Assembly (NCBI RefSeq): GCF_016125955.1
Contig: NZ_JADEVE010000315.1
Span: 1-48,238, forward strand
DNA: 48,238 nucleotides
Reading direction: 5' to 3'
Source of the DNA: Acetomicrobium sp. S15 = DSM 107314
GTDB lineage: Bacteria; Synergistota; Synergistia; Synergistales; Thermosynergistaceae
Shown here: piece after piece, positions 1 to 8,301 of the stretch
Layout: every line of letters begins with the position of its first letter
Numbering within the stretch: position 1 is the stretch's first letter
Program-made: the position numbers and the translations under genes
The notes under the pieces: generated by a model
The model's database searches: none
What the model saw: only the letters and a program-made list of their open reading frames with translations
Told to the model about the DNA's origin: nothing

Positions 1-101
1 CCCAAAAACGCGGCGACTATTATGCCTACCGTCACCAACCCCGCGGCCAACAACACCTGAAACGTCAAAGAAAGACCGCTACGAGTCCTTGATTCAGTCA
101 T
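1..101 (-). CDS. N-terminal fragment of a membrane-anchored protein
   Basis: A minus-strand reading frame starts with ATG at 101 and runs off the left edge, giving about 33 residues. A purine-rich GAGGGGTGG stretch lies about a dozen bases upstream of the start. The visible N-terminus is polar with two Arg, followed by a hydrophobic segment of about 20 residues (LLAAGLVTVGIIVAAFLG), which reads as a signal anchor or first transmembrane helix. Chemoreceptors and other sensory or secreted proteins begin this way, but too little is present to name a family. It is divergent from the gene at 297. Confidence 0.5.
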   Translation of the reverse strand, partial: MTESRTRSGLSLTFQVLLAAGLVTVGIIVAAFL

Positions 102-296
102 CTTCGTTACCACCCCTCATGAGTTTTTAACGACCAGCCTAAACGATTAATGAAAACGCTTCAATCTATCCTTCTTCTAAATCGTTCCCGCCCGATAAAT
201 CTTACGACAAAACCGGTCTTGTGCCAACCCTTGACCCCATGTCTGCGAAGGTTTAATTTAACCAAAACGCGTCCTCACAAAGCGAGGTGCAATTAA

Positions 297-1337
297 ATGA
301 GTGAAGAAATCGTCTTAACGTGGGAATCGATATCGGTGCGCGCAAGGGAGCGCCTTCAAGGGATCTGTTTCCTGTGCAAGGTTTGCGACGGCAGGGCTTG
401 CGCGGGACAAATTCCAGGCATAGGCGGGGTTGGCACAGGGAGCTCGTTCATCAACAACGTATCTGCGCTGGGCGCCATAAGACTCAATATGCGGACGCTC
501 CACAGCGTAGCGGAGCCAGCCCTCGAAAGCACGATATTCGGGCACAGGATTTCCATGCCGATCTTGGGAGGTGCCGTCGCCGGCGCAAAGGTCAACTTCC
601 AAGGCTGCATAAGCACATGGGACCTCACCTGGGCTCAAGTGGAGGGAGCTCATAAAGCCGGCACGATCGCGCTGACGGGAGACGGCCCCCAAGCAGAAGA
701 ATACGCCATGGGGCTCGAAGCTATTAAAAAGGCCGGTGGCGCGGGCATGCCGATCATAAAACCGAGAAAACCCGAAGAGATAATAGAGCGCATCCGCCTG
801 GCCGAAGAGGTCGAACCTGTGGCGGTGGGAATAGACGTAGACGCGGCAGGGTTAATCAATATGAGGAGGTCGGGGCAGTTCGTAGGGCCTTTAAGCCCTT
901 CGACCTTAGAGAAAATCTGCTCCTCGACGAAGCTGCCCGTGGTAGTAAAGGGCATCATGACAAAAGACGAGGCAATTGTAGCCTATGAAGCCGGCGCAGC
1001 GGGGATAGTGGTCTCAAACCACGGCGGCAGAGTGCTCGACCACACGCCGGGCACGGCCGAAGTCCTTCCCGAGATAGCTGATGCCGTAAAAAGCAAAATA
1101 ACCGTGATGGCCGACGGTGGCGCAAGGAGCGGCACGGACGTGCTCAAATTCTTGGCGCTCGGGGCTGACGCCGTCCTCATCGGAAGGCCCGTAGTGTGGG
1201 CCTTAATGGGAGGCGGGGTTGAAGGGGTTTGCCTGCTCTACAAAAGGCTAGCCTCGGAACTCGAAATCGCCATGATCCTCACCGGCTGTCGATCGCCTGA
1301 GGTGGCAGATAAATCCATCATATATACAACTAAATAG
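297..1337 (+). CDS. FMN-dependent alpha-hydroxy-acid dehydrogenase/oxidase-like protein
   Basis: This 346-residue protein belongs to the FMN-dependent alpha-hydroxy-acid dehydrogenase family (lactate oxidase, glycolate oxidase, L-lactate dehydrogenase), TIM-barrel enzymes that oxidise 2-hydroxyacids to 2-oxoacids. Visible family residues are Lys218 in VVVKGI, the catalytic His242-Gly-Gly-Arg245 motif, the phosphate-binding DGGARSG loop at 273-279 and GRP at 297-299. The usual LDG after the histidine motif reads LDH. The N-terminus carries four cysteines, C24-x2-C27-x2-C30-x4-C35, which classical lactate oxidases lack and which could bind a metal or Fe-S cluster. GAGGTG lies 8 bases before the ATG. 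The gene stands alone and ends at a hairpin shared with the convergent rubrerythrin gene. The electron acceptor cannot be read from sequence; in an anaerobe a dehydrogenase role is more likely than an oxygen-using oxidase. Confidence 0.82.
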   Translation: MSEEIVLTWESISVRARERLQGICFLCKVCDGRACAGQIPGIGGVGTGSSFINNVSALGAIRLNMRTLHSVAEPALESTIFGHRISMPILGGAVAGAKVNFQGCISTWDLTWAQVEGAHKAGTIALTGDGPQAEEYAMGLEAIKKAGGAGMPIIKPRKPEEIIERIRLAEEVEPVAVGIDVDAAGLINMRRSGQFVGPLSPSTLEKICSSTKLPVVVKGIMTKDEAIVAYEAGAAGIVVSNHGGRVLDHTPGTAEVLPEIADAVKSKITVMADGGARSGTDVLKFLALGADAVLIGRPVVWALMGGGVEGVCLLYKRLASELEIAMILTGCRSPEVADKSIIYTTK

Positions 1338-1344
1338 TATAGTT

Positions 1345-1375
1345 AAGGCTCCTCTTGAAGATTGCGAGGAGCCTT
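1345..1375. terminator. Bidirectional hairpin terminator
   Basis: A perfect 10-bp inverted repeat (AAGGCTCCTC ... GAGGAGCCTT) with an 11-base loop lies between the convergent stop codons of the hydroxyacid dehydrogenase and rubrerythrin genes. Only a short, interrupted T run follows on the plus strand, so termination strength is uncertain, but position and symmetry fit a shared terminator. Confidence 0.7.
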
Positions 1376-1393
1376 ATTAAAGGGTGTGCGTAT

Positions 1394-1948
1394 TTAAAAC
1401 TCCTTATAGGCGCTCTTCGCTGCACCGCAGACCGGGCACTTGTCAGGGGCAGCCTCGGTTATGGTGTGACCGCACACAGAGCAGATATAAACCTTGCCCA
1501 CCTCCAGGTCTTTGCCAGCCTTGGCTGCTTCCTGAGCCTTACGATACAACTCTGCGTGGAGCTTCTCGGCCTCGAGCGCAAAGGTGAAGGACCTTGCAGC
1601 CTCTTTCTCGCCCTGAAATTTGGCTGTCTCTAAATATACGGGATACATCTGCTCTACTTCGAAGACTTCGCCCATTATAGCGCCGCTCAAATTCTCAGCG
1701 GTCTTTTTGAGGCCGAAGACGCCGCCTGCCGTCACAGGATGATCCCCTATATCGCCGTCAAGGACGGTAAAGTGGTTATTCGCATGGACCCACTCAGCGT
1801 AGGATATAGCATTGAAGAGCCTCGCTATATTGGGAAAGCCTTCCTTCTTCGCTGCCTCGCTCCACGTCAAATAGCGCATATGCGCCATGCTCTCGCCGCC
1901 ATAGGCGGAACGCAAGAAATCGGCAGTCATCGCATTTTTAACAGCCAT
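1394..1948 (-). CDS. rbr: Rubrerythrin
   Basis: Rubrerythrin is a cytoplasmic non-haem diiron peroxidase that reduces hydrogen peroxide with electrons from rubredoxin-type donors, a common oxygen defence of anaerobes. The 184-residue protein has the expected two parts. An N-terminal ferritin-like four-helix domain carries Glu/His diiron ligands (Glu19, the E-W-V-H at 52-55, Glu94/Glu97, and E-x-x-x-H near 127-131). A C-terminal rubredoxin-like domain has CxxC pairs at 156/159 and 171/174. A GAGGGGGG Shine-Dalgarno sequence lies just upstream. It is transcribed alone from a good promoter at about 1988-2017. Length and architecture are typical. Confidence 0.95.
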   Translation of the reverse strand: MAVKNAMTADFLRSAYGGESMAHMRYLTWSEAAKKEGFPNIARLFNAISYAEWVHANNHFTVLDGDIGDHPVTAGGVFGLKKTAENLSGAIMGEVFEVEQMYPVYLETAKFQGEKEAARSFTFALEAEKLHAELYRKAQEAAKAGKDLEVGKVYICSVCGHTITEAAPDKCPVCGAAKSAYKEF

Positions 1949-1987
1949 ACTCTAAACCCCCCTCACAAGAATTTGTATTGCTTTTAA

Positions 1988-2017
1988 ACTATAATCCATA
2001 GAGCTTCGAAGCGTCAA
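1988..2017 (-). promoter_or_regulatory. Sigma-70-type promoter for rubrerythrin
   Basis: On the minus strand TTGACG (2017-2012) is followed after 18 bases by TATAGT (1993-1988), about 40 bases before the rubrerythrin start codon. Match and spacing are close to the housekeeping consensus. No peroxide-regulator operator was recognised with confidence. Confidence 0.55.
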
Positions 2018-2133
2018 GCCCTCGAAATGCCTCGCTTACTTAAGAGTAACATTGCGCTTGGAGATCGAAACAGAGCCGCTATTCCCTTTGAAGACAAATG
2101 CCGGTCGTTGGATATCGGCTTTCGCAATCCCAA

Positions 2134-4071
2134 CTATGGAGACTTGAAGTTAGAGGCGCTTGCGCCGGATGTTTTCCTCATTAGGACATAATCAAACTCT
2201 GCCAGCGGGATTCCGTAATCCCTCGCAACGATCCTTCCCGTCTCTTCCACCCGCCAACCGTCCTCGGTCAGCTCCTGCAAGGGCAACCCTTCAGGGCTCC
2301 TGCCCACAAATAAAACTGCCCTGGCATACCCTTGAAGCCCTTTAGTCTCAGGGAACCATTGCTTATATATGAGACTCTCTTCCCCTACGAGGTTGGGACC
2401 GGCGGTATAGGCCACTCCCTCTCTCTCGGAGTCGTTTTTGCCGAAGAGCTTTGTGCGGTAAAAGGCAAGCTCGCTCGTGACCTTGTGTTTGTCCATGCCA
2501 ACTATAAGGGGCTCTTCCCCCAGGGCCTTTTCCCACTGGTCTTCCAACCCCTCCACCTGCCGCGCCAGATCCTCCCAACCAACCATAGGCGCATTTTTTG
2601 GATACGCTAAGATCGGGAAGCCCAAAGTCGCATAATGTAGCGCGAAGCCGAAGACCAGCAACACAACAGCTATAGTGGGAAACCATGCCCTCCTCAAGAA
2701 GGCGACCAGCTTGCCCTCACCGCTGACCATATGCCATGCCATTATAGGAATGAGAGAAAGCCAAGCGGGGCCCGTCCAGTTGAGCTTGACCTCTCGAAAA
2801 AGGCTAAAAAGCGTAAAGACAGCGACTGGAAAGAGAGCCGTAAGGGTCAAAAACAGGAACTTCCGCCTCCCCAACGACGCCATCGTCTTTGGGGATATGG
2901 CCGCTACGGCTGCTGCCACGCCGGTGGGCGAAAGGAGCAACAATAGATACGCCACCGTATCGAGAAGGGAAAATCGCGTAGGACCCAGCAATCTGCGCGG
3001 GCCTTGAAAACTGAAGGAGATCCAGTTGTGTTGGGCGTTCCATATTATTGCGGGAGAGAATATGGCGAAGGCTATGAGGAGGGCCAGATATGGCCTGACG
3101 CTCAACAACTTCTTACGGGAGATCGGATCAACGAGCATAAAAAGGAGGGTCCCGGCCCCTAACAGTGCGATAGTATACTTAGACAAGAGCCCCAACCCGG
3201 CACAAATACCTACGCCCCACCAGGCCGCACGCTCCTCTCCGAGGAGGGCCCGTTCCAAAAAATACAACGTCCCGGCCCAAAAAGTCACGAGCGGTGCATC
3301 TGGCGTCATGATCATGCCGATGCCGAAGAAGAACGGTATGGTCGAAAAGAGCAGCAGAGCAGGCCAAGCCACAGACTTTTCAAAACAATTTCTCGCCAAG
3401 CCGTAGATGAAGAAGGCGGCAATTACCCACGAGAGGAAAGCGCCGATCCTGACGAAAAACTCCGTATGGCCGAAGATGCCAGTGAAGAGCGCTATAATCC
3501 AAGCCACCATAGGAGGGTGATCCAAGTAACCGATATCCAAGTGCTGAGCGTAGTTCCAATAATATGCTTCCTGCGGTATGAGCTCCATGGTGCCCATGAA
3601 AAAGAGGCGCAACAAGGCCGCATAGGATACGACTAATACTGTCACCATACCCCAATATACCTTTTCGCTACGCCTCAGGCTGGTCACAGGGAAAACGAAG
3701 AATGCCGATCCCAAATATGTAACTGCAGCTGACACCGCAATCGCCAACGTTACGGCCGCAAGCGGCGGCCATTCCCAAGAACAAGCCGCTGTGGCCAGAA
3801 CCCCTCCGCGCAGGAAAAGGGCCGCCCCGGCCACGGCAAAAAACGCCACGCATTCCCTCCTGGGCGAAAGGTGAAATTGTCCCCTTCCGAAGGCGGCCTT
3901 GGCATTATAGAAATTGAGGAAGGCTGCGGGTATGAAGCTCACCACATGAGCTTGGCCTGGAGGAAAGCCCAGGGAAAACGCAGCCCAAAAGAGCAGAAAA
4001 TCGAAGACCATGCCGGAGATCCCCACTACTGACGCGTAAACGCCGCCCCTTACGCTTCCTCCTTTGATCAT
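2134..4071 (-). CDS. GtrA-like / GT39-type membrane glycosyltransferase
   Basis: A polytopic membrane protein of about 645 residues. The first ~120 residues form a GtrA-like four-helix domain (polyprenyl-linked sugar translocation family; note GQAHVVSF). The rest resembles the PMT_2/GT39-GT83 class (ArnT/dolichyl-mannosyltransferase-like), which moves sugars from polyprenyl-phosphate donors onto extracytoplasmic acceptors. The stretch ELIPQEAYYWNYAQHLDIGY followed by DHPP is the conserved first loop with its acidic and His residues. The protein is closely similar over both domains to the C-terminal two thirds of the 871-residue protein at 37280-39895 but lacks that protein's GT2 domain. The start is set at the ATG at 4071, preceded by GAGGGGAAGGTGT; the frame extends 7 codons further to a weaker TTG. 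It is monocistronic as far as can be seen. Acceptor and donor are unknown. Confidence 0.8.
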   Translation of the reverse strand: MIKGGSVRGGVYASVVGISGMVFDFLLFWAAFSLGFPPGQAHVVSFIPAAFLNFYNAKAAFGRGQFHLSPRRECVAFFAVAGAALFLRGGVLATAACSWEWPPLAAVTLAIAVSAAVTYLGSAFFVFPVTSLRRSEKVYWGMVTVLVVSYAALLRLFFMGTMELIPQEAYYWNYAQHLDIGYLDHPPMVAWIIALFTGIFGHTEFFVRIGAFLSWVIAAFFIYGLARNCFEKSVAWPALLLFSTIPFFFGIGMIMTPDAPLVTFWAGTLYFLERALLGEERAAWWGVGICAGLGLLSKYTIALLGAGTLLFMLVDPISRKKLLSVRPYLALLIAFAIFSPAIIWNAQHNWISFSFQGPRRLLGPTRFSLLDTVAYLLLLLSPTGVAAAVAAISPKTMASLGRRKFLFLTLTALFPVAVFTLFSLFREVKLNWTGPAWLSLIPIMAWHMVSGEGKLVAFLRRAWFPTIAVVLLVFGFALHYATLGFPILAYPKNAPMVGWEDLARQVEGLEDQWEKALGEEPLIVGMDKHKVTSELAFYRTKLFGKNDSEREGVAYTAGPNLVGEESLIYKQWFPETKGLQGYARAVLFVGRSPEGLPLQELTEDGWRVEETGRIVARDYGIPLAEFDYVLMRKTSGASASNFKSP

Positions 4072-4134
4072 ACACCTTCCCCTCTCTGTCAAGGCTCGAA
4101 AAATAGCACCGCCATCAATTATCCCACGCCATTA

Positions 4135-5724
4135 TCATTTCGCGGTTAGCACTTGGCCGGGTAGATCGCCTGTGGGCTTTCCATCGGATATGACTGGAAT
4201 GCCGTTTACCAGGACATGCGCGATGCCATCCGGATATTGCCGCGGCTCCTCGAAGGTGGCGCGATCGGCAACACGAAGGGGGTCAAAAACCACAACATCG
4301 GCGGCAAGTCCTTCTTTTAGCACGCCGCGGTCTGTCAGGCGAAAGGCAGCAGCAGGAAGGCCCGTCATCTTTTTGACGGCTTCTTCGATGAAAAGCACCT
4401 TCTCCTCCCGGACGTATTTGCCTAATATCCTCGGGAACGTCCCGAAAAGTCTCGGGTGAGGCTTCCCCGAGCCGTATATGCCGTCTGTTCCAACCATAAC
4501 CCAGGGCCTCTTCATGACCTCGATGAGGCTTTCCTCGCAGTTCTGGAAGACGACCATGGTAGCCTTGTTCTTTTCCTCCAATACGATGTCTATGACGGCG
4601 GCGATGGGATCACAGCCGCGTTCTGCAGCGATAGCAGCTATGCTCTTGCCCACGATCGCGGGGTTGTTGCTTCCCACGGAGGATACGATCACGTTCTCCC
4701 ATCCTTCTCTCTTTCCCCGGTCCTCCCAGGAAGGCGTAGGGTGAGCGAACGATTCCTTGATCTTTTCCCTCTCTGCTGGATCGCTCAAGCGTGACAGGAG
4801 CATATGAGCGCCGCCGGCGTGTACCCATGGCGGCAGACAGGCCGAAAGGGCTGTGGAGCCGGCTATATATGGATATTGGTCGGCTGTTATCGCTAACCCT
4901 TCTTTCTTATGATTTTCCAGATTGTCCAAAATTTCCTTTGCTCTCCCCCAATTGTTTTTGCCGATGGTCTTCAGATGCGATATGTGGAGGTGTACACCGG
5001 ACGCGCGGGATACATCAAGCATCTCGCGATGGGCGTCCATTATGCTGTCGGCTTCGTTACGGACGTGAACTACCAGGGCGCCGGAGCGTCCTGCCACAAC
5101 CTTGCACAACTCTACGAGCTCATCAAAGGCGGCATAGCAGCAGGGAGGATATATGAGACCCGTAGAAAGCCCGAGCGCACCAGAACACATGCACTCATCC
5201 AAGATTTCTTTCATCCTGTTTAACTCGTCTCGAGAGGCATGACGATCTTCCATGCCCATGACAGCTATGCGCACGGCGCCGTGGCTCGCAAGTGCTCCTA
5301 TGTTATTGATGATCCCCTTCCTGCTATACTGTTTTAGGTATTCGGCAAAAGAACTCCAATCCCATTCGATATTTGGCGTGCCCAAAAGCCCTGCCAAATG
5401 CTCTTGAAGCATCTCCTTCGCACCAGCGGAAGTGAGAGGAGCTAAACCCAGGCCGTCTTGGCCCAATATTTCCGTGGTAACCCCCTGCCTTACCTTTTCC
5501 TCCAAATGGGGATTGTCGAGAAGCATTAAGTCACTGTGGCTATGCGTGTCGATAAACCCAGGAGTTACACAGAGCCCACCAGCATCGATGACGGTTTTGG
5601 CTCCTTCCTCTATGCGTCTGGCAATCGAGGCGATCTTGCTGCCTGAAATAGCCACGTCGGAGATAAAGCCCGGGGCACCTGTGCCGTCTATTACGGTGCC
5701 GCCCTTGATCAGCACGTCATACAT
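4135..5724 (-). CDS. N-acyl-D-amino-acid deacylase (D-aminoacylase family amidohydrolase)
   Basis: This 529-residue protein belongs to the D-aminoacylase branch of the amidohydrolase superfamily, cytoplasmic Zn enzymes that hydrolyse N-acyl-D-amino acids to D-amino acid and carboxylate. The N-terminal beta-sandwich strand (DVLIKGGTVIDGTG) leads to the metal motif DTHSHSD with His61 and His63, then QDGLG, a later ISHLKT histidine, and the C-terminal GTDGIYGSGKPHPR block typical of D-aminoacylase and dihydroorotase-like relatives. Length matches D-aminoacylases (about 480-530). GGAGGG precedes the ATG. It is the last gene of a minus-strand unit after the dehydratase and SDR genes, 35 bases after the SDR stop, so it probably works on a related catabolic substrate. 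Exact substrate (D-glutamate, D-aspartate or neutral acyl amino acid) is not readable. Confidence 0.85.
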   Translation of the reverse strand: MYDVLIKGGTVIDGTGAPGFISDVAISGSKIASIARRIEEGAKTVIDAGGLCVTPGFIDTHSHSDLMLLDNPHLEEKVRQGVTTEILGQDGLGLAPLTSAGAKEMLQEHLAGLLGTPNIEWDWSSFAEYLKQYSRKGIINNIGALASHGAVRIAVMGMEDRHASRDELNRMKEILDECMCSGALGLSTGLIYPPCCYAAFDELVELCKVVAGRSGALVVHVRNEADSIMDAHREMLDVSRASGVHLHISHLKTIGKNNWGRAKEILDNLENHKKEGLAITADQYPYIAGSTALSACLPPWVHAGGAHMLLSRLSDPAEREKIKESFAHPTPSWEDRGKREGWENVIVSSVGSNNPAIVGKSIAAIAAERGCDPIAAVIDIVLEEKNKATMVVFQNCEESLIEVMKRPWVMVGTDGIYGSGKPHPRLFGTFPRILGKYVREEKVLFIEEAVKKMTGLPAAAFRLTDRGVLKEGLAADVVVFDPLRVADRATFEEPRQYPDGIAHVLVNGIPVISDGKPTGDLPGQVLTAK

Positions 5725-5759
5725 GACGAGATCCCTCCTTAGATCTTAGTGATAGGCTC

Positions 5760-6536
5760 TTAGTCGGCACATCTGCCGCCGTCTACTAAAAGAAGCGTAC
5801 CCGTGACGAAGTCAGAGGCTTTCGAGGCGAGGTATACGATCGCTCCCGCCACGTCCTCGGGGGTCCCGAGCCTCCCCATGGGTATGCTCCTCGCTATGCT
5901 TTCATAATGATCGCCCACCTTGAGATAATCGCGCGTCAGGTCGGTCTCTACATAGGCCGGCCCTATGGCGTTCACGTTGACGCCACAGGGGGCGAGTTCC
6001 ATGGCGAGTACCTTGGTCAAAAGCAAAACACCGGCTTTGCTTGCCGCATACGCCGAATGGTTGGGATGCCCAAGCACCGACGACACGGAGCCCATGTTTA
6101 TGATTTTGCCGTGCCCCTGAGCCTTCATAATCTTGGCCGCTTCTTTGCAGCACAAGAAGGTCCCCTTCAGGTTTACGTTCATGATCTTGTCCCAATCTTC
6201 TTCCGGGAACTCCACTACGGGAAGCCTCTTGTTGATCCCGGCCATGTTGACTAAGATATCCAACTTGCCGTAAGTCTTCATTATGTCGTCGAAAACCTGT
6301 GAAACCTGACCCGAACGGGTGATATCGGCATCGAAAAACGATATATCCCTTCCCATGGCACCGAAGTCGCTCTCGAGATGCCGCACCTTCGATGTGTCCA
6401 AGTCCACAACCGTCACATGGCAGCCGTGCTGCCCCAAGGCCAAAACTGCTTCTCTGCCTAAGCCGCCGGCTCCACCAGTGACGGCTGCTATCTTGTCCGT
6501 GAGGTCAAAGAGGCCTCTGTAATCTTTAGAGAGCAT
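5760..6536 (-). CDS. SDR-family NAD(P)-dependent oxidoreductase
   Basis: A classical short-chain dehydrogenase of 258 residues, which oxidises or reduces a hydroxyl/keto group with NAD(P). Visible motifs are the cofactor-binding TGGAGGLG at 20-27, Asp45 after strand beta-2 (suggesting NAD preference), NMAG at 97-100, catalytic Ser150/153, Tyr163 and Lys167 (YAASK) and the C-terminal GTLLLVDGG. It resembles gluconate 5-dehydrogenase or 2-deoxy-gluconate 3-dehydrogenase-type SDRs. Its start overlaps the end of the upstream dehydratase gene by 11 bases, so the two are almost certainly co-translated. The pair suggests oxidation and dehydration of a sugar acid or similar polyhydroxy acid, but the substrate is inferred. 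Confidence 0.9.
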   Translation of the reverse strand: MLSKDYRGLFDLTDKIAAVTGGAGGLGREAVLALGQHGCHVTVVDLDTSKVRHLESDFGAMGRDISFFDADITRSGQVSQVFDDIMKTYGKLDILVNMAGINKRLPVVEFPEEDWDKIMNVNLKGTFLCCKEAAKIMKAQGHGKIINMGSVSSVLGHPNHSAYAASKAGVLLLTKVLAMELAPCGVNVNAIGPAYVETDLTRDYLKVGDHYESIARSIPMGRLGTPEDVAGAIVYLASKASDFVTGTLLLVDGGRCAD

Positions 6537-8217
6537 CCTTATCTTCCTTCCCTCTCATAACGGCACCTTGGGAAGAAGACCCCACCATTGCCCTGTAGAT
6601 ATCGAGATATCCGCCTGGGAAACGCCTATAGGGCCTGCGCGGCGTGGCGCATTTGAGGCGCTCTTCTATTTCGGTATCCGAAAGTCGCACATTGAGCTTC
6701 CTGTTCGGGATGTCTATGTCGATCACGTCGCCATCCCTGAGGGCAGCTATGGGACCACCATCCGCAGCCTCTGGGGACACATGGCCGATACACGGCCCCC
6801 TCGTGGCGCCGGAAAACCTGCCATCCGTAATCATGGCGACCGAGTCACCCAGACCCATGCCGACGATGAGCGCGGCAGGTATGGAAAGCTCCCTCATGCC
6901 AGGCCCTCCCTTGGGACCTTCGTACCGCACCACGAGTACGTCGCCTGGCTTTACCGTCTTGCCCAGAAGCGACTCCCTCACGTCCTCCTCGCTGTCAAAC
7001 ACCTTGGCCGGCCCGGTGTGGACCATCATTTTGGGGTCAACCCCGCTTTGTTTTACGATGGCGCCTTCAGGGGCGAGGTTTCCCTTAAGTACAGCAAGTC
7101 CTCCTTCGTGGCTTATGGGATCGTCCAACGGACGAATCACATCTCTCCTCACGATTTTGGCCTTTTCCAGGAGCTCGCCGAGGCACATGCCGGTAACGGT
7201 GAGCACCTCGAGATTGAGAAGAGGGGAAAGCTCCTTCATCACCGCGCCTACGCCGCCCGCTTCGTGTAAGTCCTTGACGTTAAACTGCGCTGCGGGCTTA
7301 AACTTCGCTATGCACGGCGTCTTACGGCTTAAACTGTCGAACATTTCAAGCGGTATAGATATGCCAGCCTCCGCGGCAATAGCTGGCAGATGCAACACGG
7401 CGTTCGATGAACCGCCCGTGGCTAATACAAACTTAATGGCGTTCTCGAAGGCCTTTGCTGTCATTATATCCCTCGGCCTTACGCCTTCCTCAACCAACGC
7501 TACGGCGCGCCTGCCGGTGTATTTTGCGAGCCTCAGGCGACCCGAAGAGACAGCCGGCACAGTAGCAGCCCCGGGGAGGGCCATACCTAAGGCCTCTATG
7601 ACACATCCCATGGTGCTGCCCGTTCCCATCATGGCGCATACGCCGGCAGTGGGGCAACTTTCAGACTCGACCTGGATGAACTCTTCATCGCTCATGGCTC
7701 CCACGCTGACCTTTCCCATGCCCTCTTTTATGTCGCACATCACCCATTCCTTGCCCAAAAATTTCCCCGGCACCATGGGGCCGGCGGGCAAGAATATAGA
7801 GGGGAGGTTTATTCGCGCGGCGGCCATAAGCATGGCCGCAGGGGACTTGTCGCAGGAGGCCAAAAACACCGCCCCGTCAAAGAGGTCTATGTGGCCACCT
7901 ATCATAGTCTCTATTTCCGCGGCCATGAGCTCTCGGCTGGGTAGGACATAATGCATTCCTGCCCCTTGAGCCCATCCGTCACAGATAGAAATCGTGTGAA
8001 ACTCGACAGGCACGCCACCGGCGCTCCACACACCGGCTTTCACGTGCTCGGCCAAGGTCTTTAAATGCATGCACCCAGGGTGAATCTCGCTATAGGCGCT
8101 CACTACGGCTATTACGGGCTTGTTTATATCCTCGTCCGTATATCCGGCAGCCCTGAACATCTGCCGCGGATAAGCTCCGGTGACTCCTTCAAGAACCTGA
8201 TGTTTTCGACTCGTCAT
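6526..8217 (-). CDS. IlvD/Edd-family dehydratase (dihydroxy-acid or sugar-acid dehydratase)
   Basis: This 563-residue Fe-S enzyme dehydrates 2,3-dihydroxy acids to 2-keto acids. The three cluster cysteines are visible: C49 in HPGCMH, C122 in SCDKSP and C194 in AGVCAMM. Lys124 in CDK and the GWAQGAGMHY block also match the family. The usual TANTM after the third Cys reads TGSTM. Family members are either IlvD (branched-chain amino acid synthesis) or sugar-acid dehydratases (gluconate, arabinonate, xylonate). No ilv genes accompany it, and a co-translated SDR follows, so a catabolic sugar-acid role is more likely than IlvD itself; this is an inference from context. A GGGGGTGGAG Shine-Dalgarno sequence precedes the ATG, and a plausible promoter lies at 8250-8278. 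It is divergent from etfB. Confidence 0.88.
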   Translation of the reverse strand: MTSRKHQVLEGVTGAYPRQMFRAAGYTDEDINKPVIAVVSAYSEIHPGCMHLKTLAEHVKAGVWSAGGVPVEFHTISICDGWAQGAGMHYVLPSRELMAAEIETMIGGHIDLFDGAVFLASCDKSPAAMLMAAARINLPSIFLPAGPMVPGKFLGKEWVMCDIKEGMGKVSVGAMSDEEFIQVESESCPTAGVCAMMGTGSTMGCVIEALGMALPGAATVPAVSSGRLRLAKYTGRRAVALVEEGVRPRDIMTAKAFENAIKFVLATGGSSNAVLHLPAIAAEAGISIPLEMFDSLSRKTPCIAKFKPAAQFNVKDLHEAGGVGAVMKELSPLLNLEVLTVTGMCLGELLEKAKIVRRDVIRPLDDPISHEGGLAVLKGNLAPEGAIVKQSGVDPKMMVHTGPAKVFDSEEDVRESLLGKTVKPGDVLVVRYEGPKGGPGMRELSIPAALIVGMGLGDSVAMITDGRFSGATRGPCIGHVSPEAADGGPIAALRDGDVIDIDIPNRKLNVRLSDTEIEERLKCATPRRPYRRFPGGYLDIYRAMVGSSSQGAVMRGKEDKDAL

Positions 8218-8249
8218 TTCTCCACCCCCGCAAGATCTTTAGGCGTTAT

Positions 8250-8278
8250 GATATATTAGTCTAAACTATAAATGCCAA
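8250..8278 (-). promoter_or_regulatory. Candidate promoter of the dehydratase operon
   Basis: Minus-strand TTGGCA (8278-8273), a 17-base spacer and TATATC (8255-8250) lie about 32 bases before the dehydratase start codon. The region is shared with the divergent etfB, for which a TATAAA at 8267-8272 is visible but without a convincing -35 box. Confidence 0.4.
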
Positions 8279-8301
8279 AAATGCAGCGAGCGTGAAAGGC
8301 C

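Noticed and set aside
250-263. GGTTTAATTTAACC as an operator for the hydroxyacid dehydrogenase gene
   Set aside because: Only 4-bp arms are symmetric; too weak to claim without related sequences.
2160-4000. Several plus-strand frames of 60-130 codons across the GT39 gene
   Set aside because: They lie antisense to a gene with clear family motifs, lack ribosome sites and have Arg/Pro/Ser-rich composition typical of shadow frames.
6644-7951. A 435-codon plus-strand frame
   Set aside because: It is fully antisense to the IlvD/Edd dehydratase, whose Fe-S cysteines and motifs are intact; its composition is Ser/Pro/Met-rich with no family resemblance.
6526-8217. Calling the dehydratase ilvD with a role in branched-chain amino acid synthesis
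   Set aside because: Other ilv genes are absent and it is coupled to an SDR gene; the family alone does not decide between IlvD and sugar-acid dehydratases.
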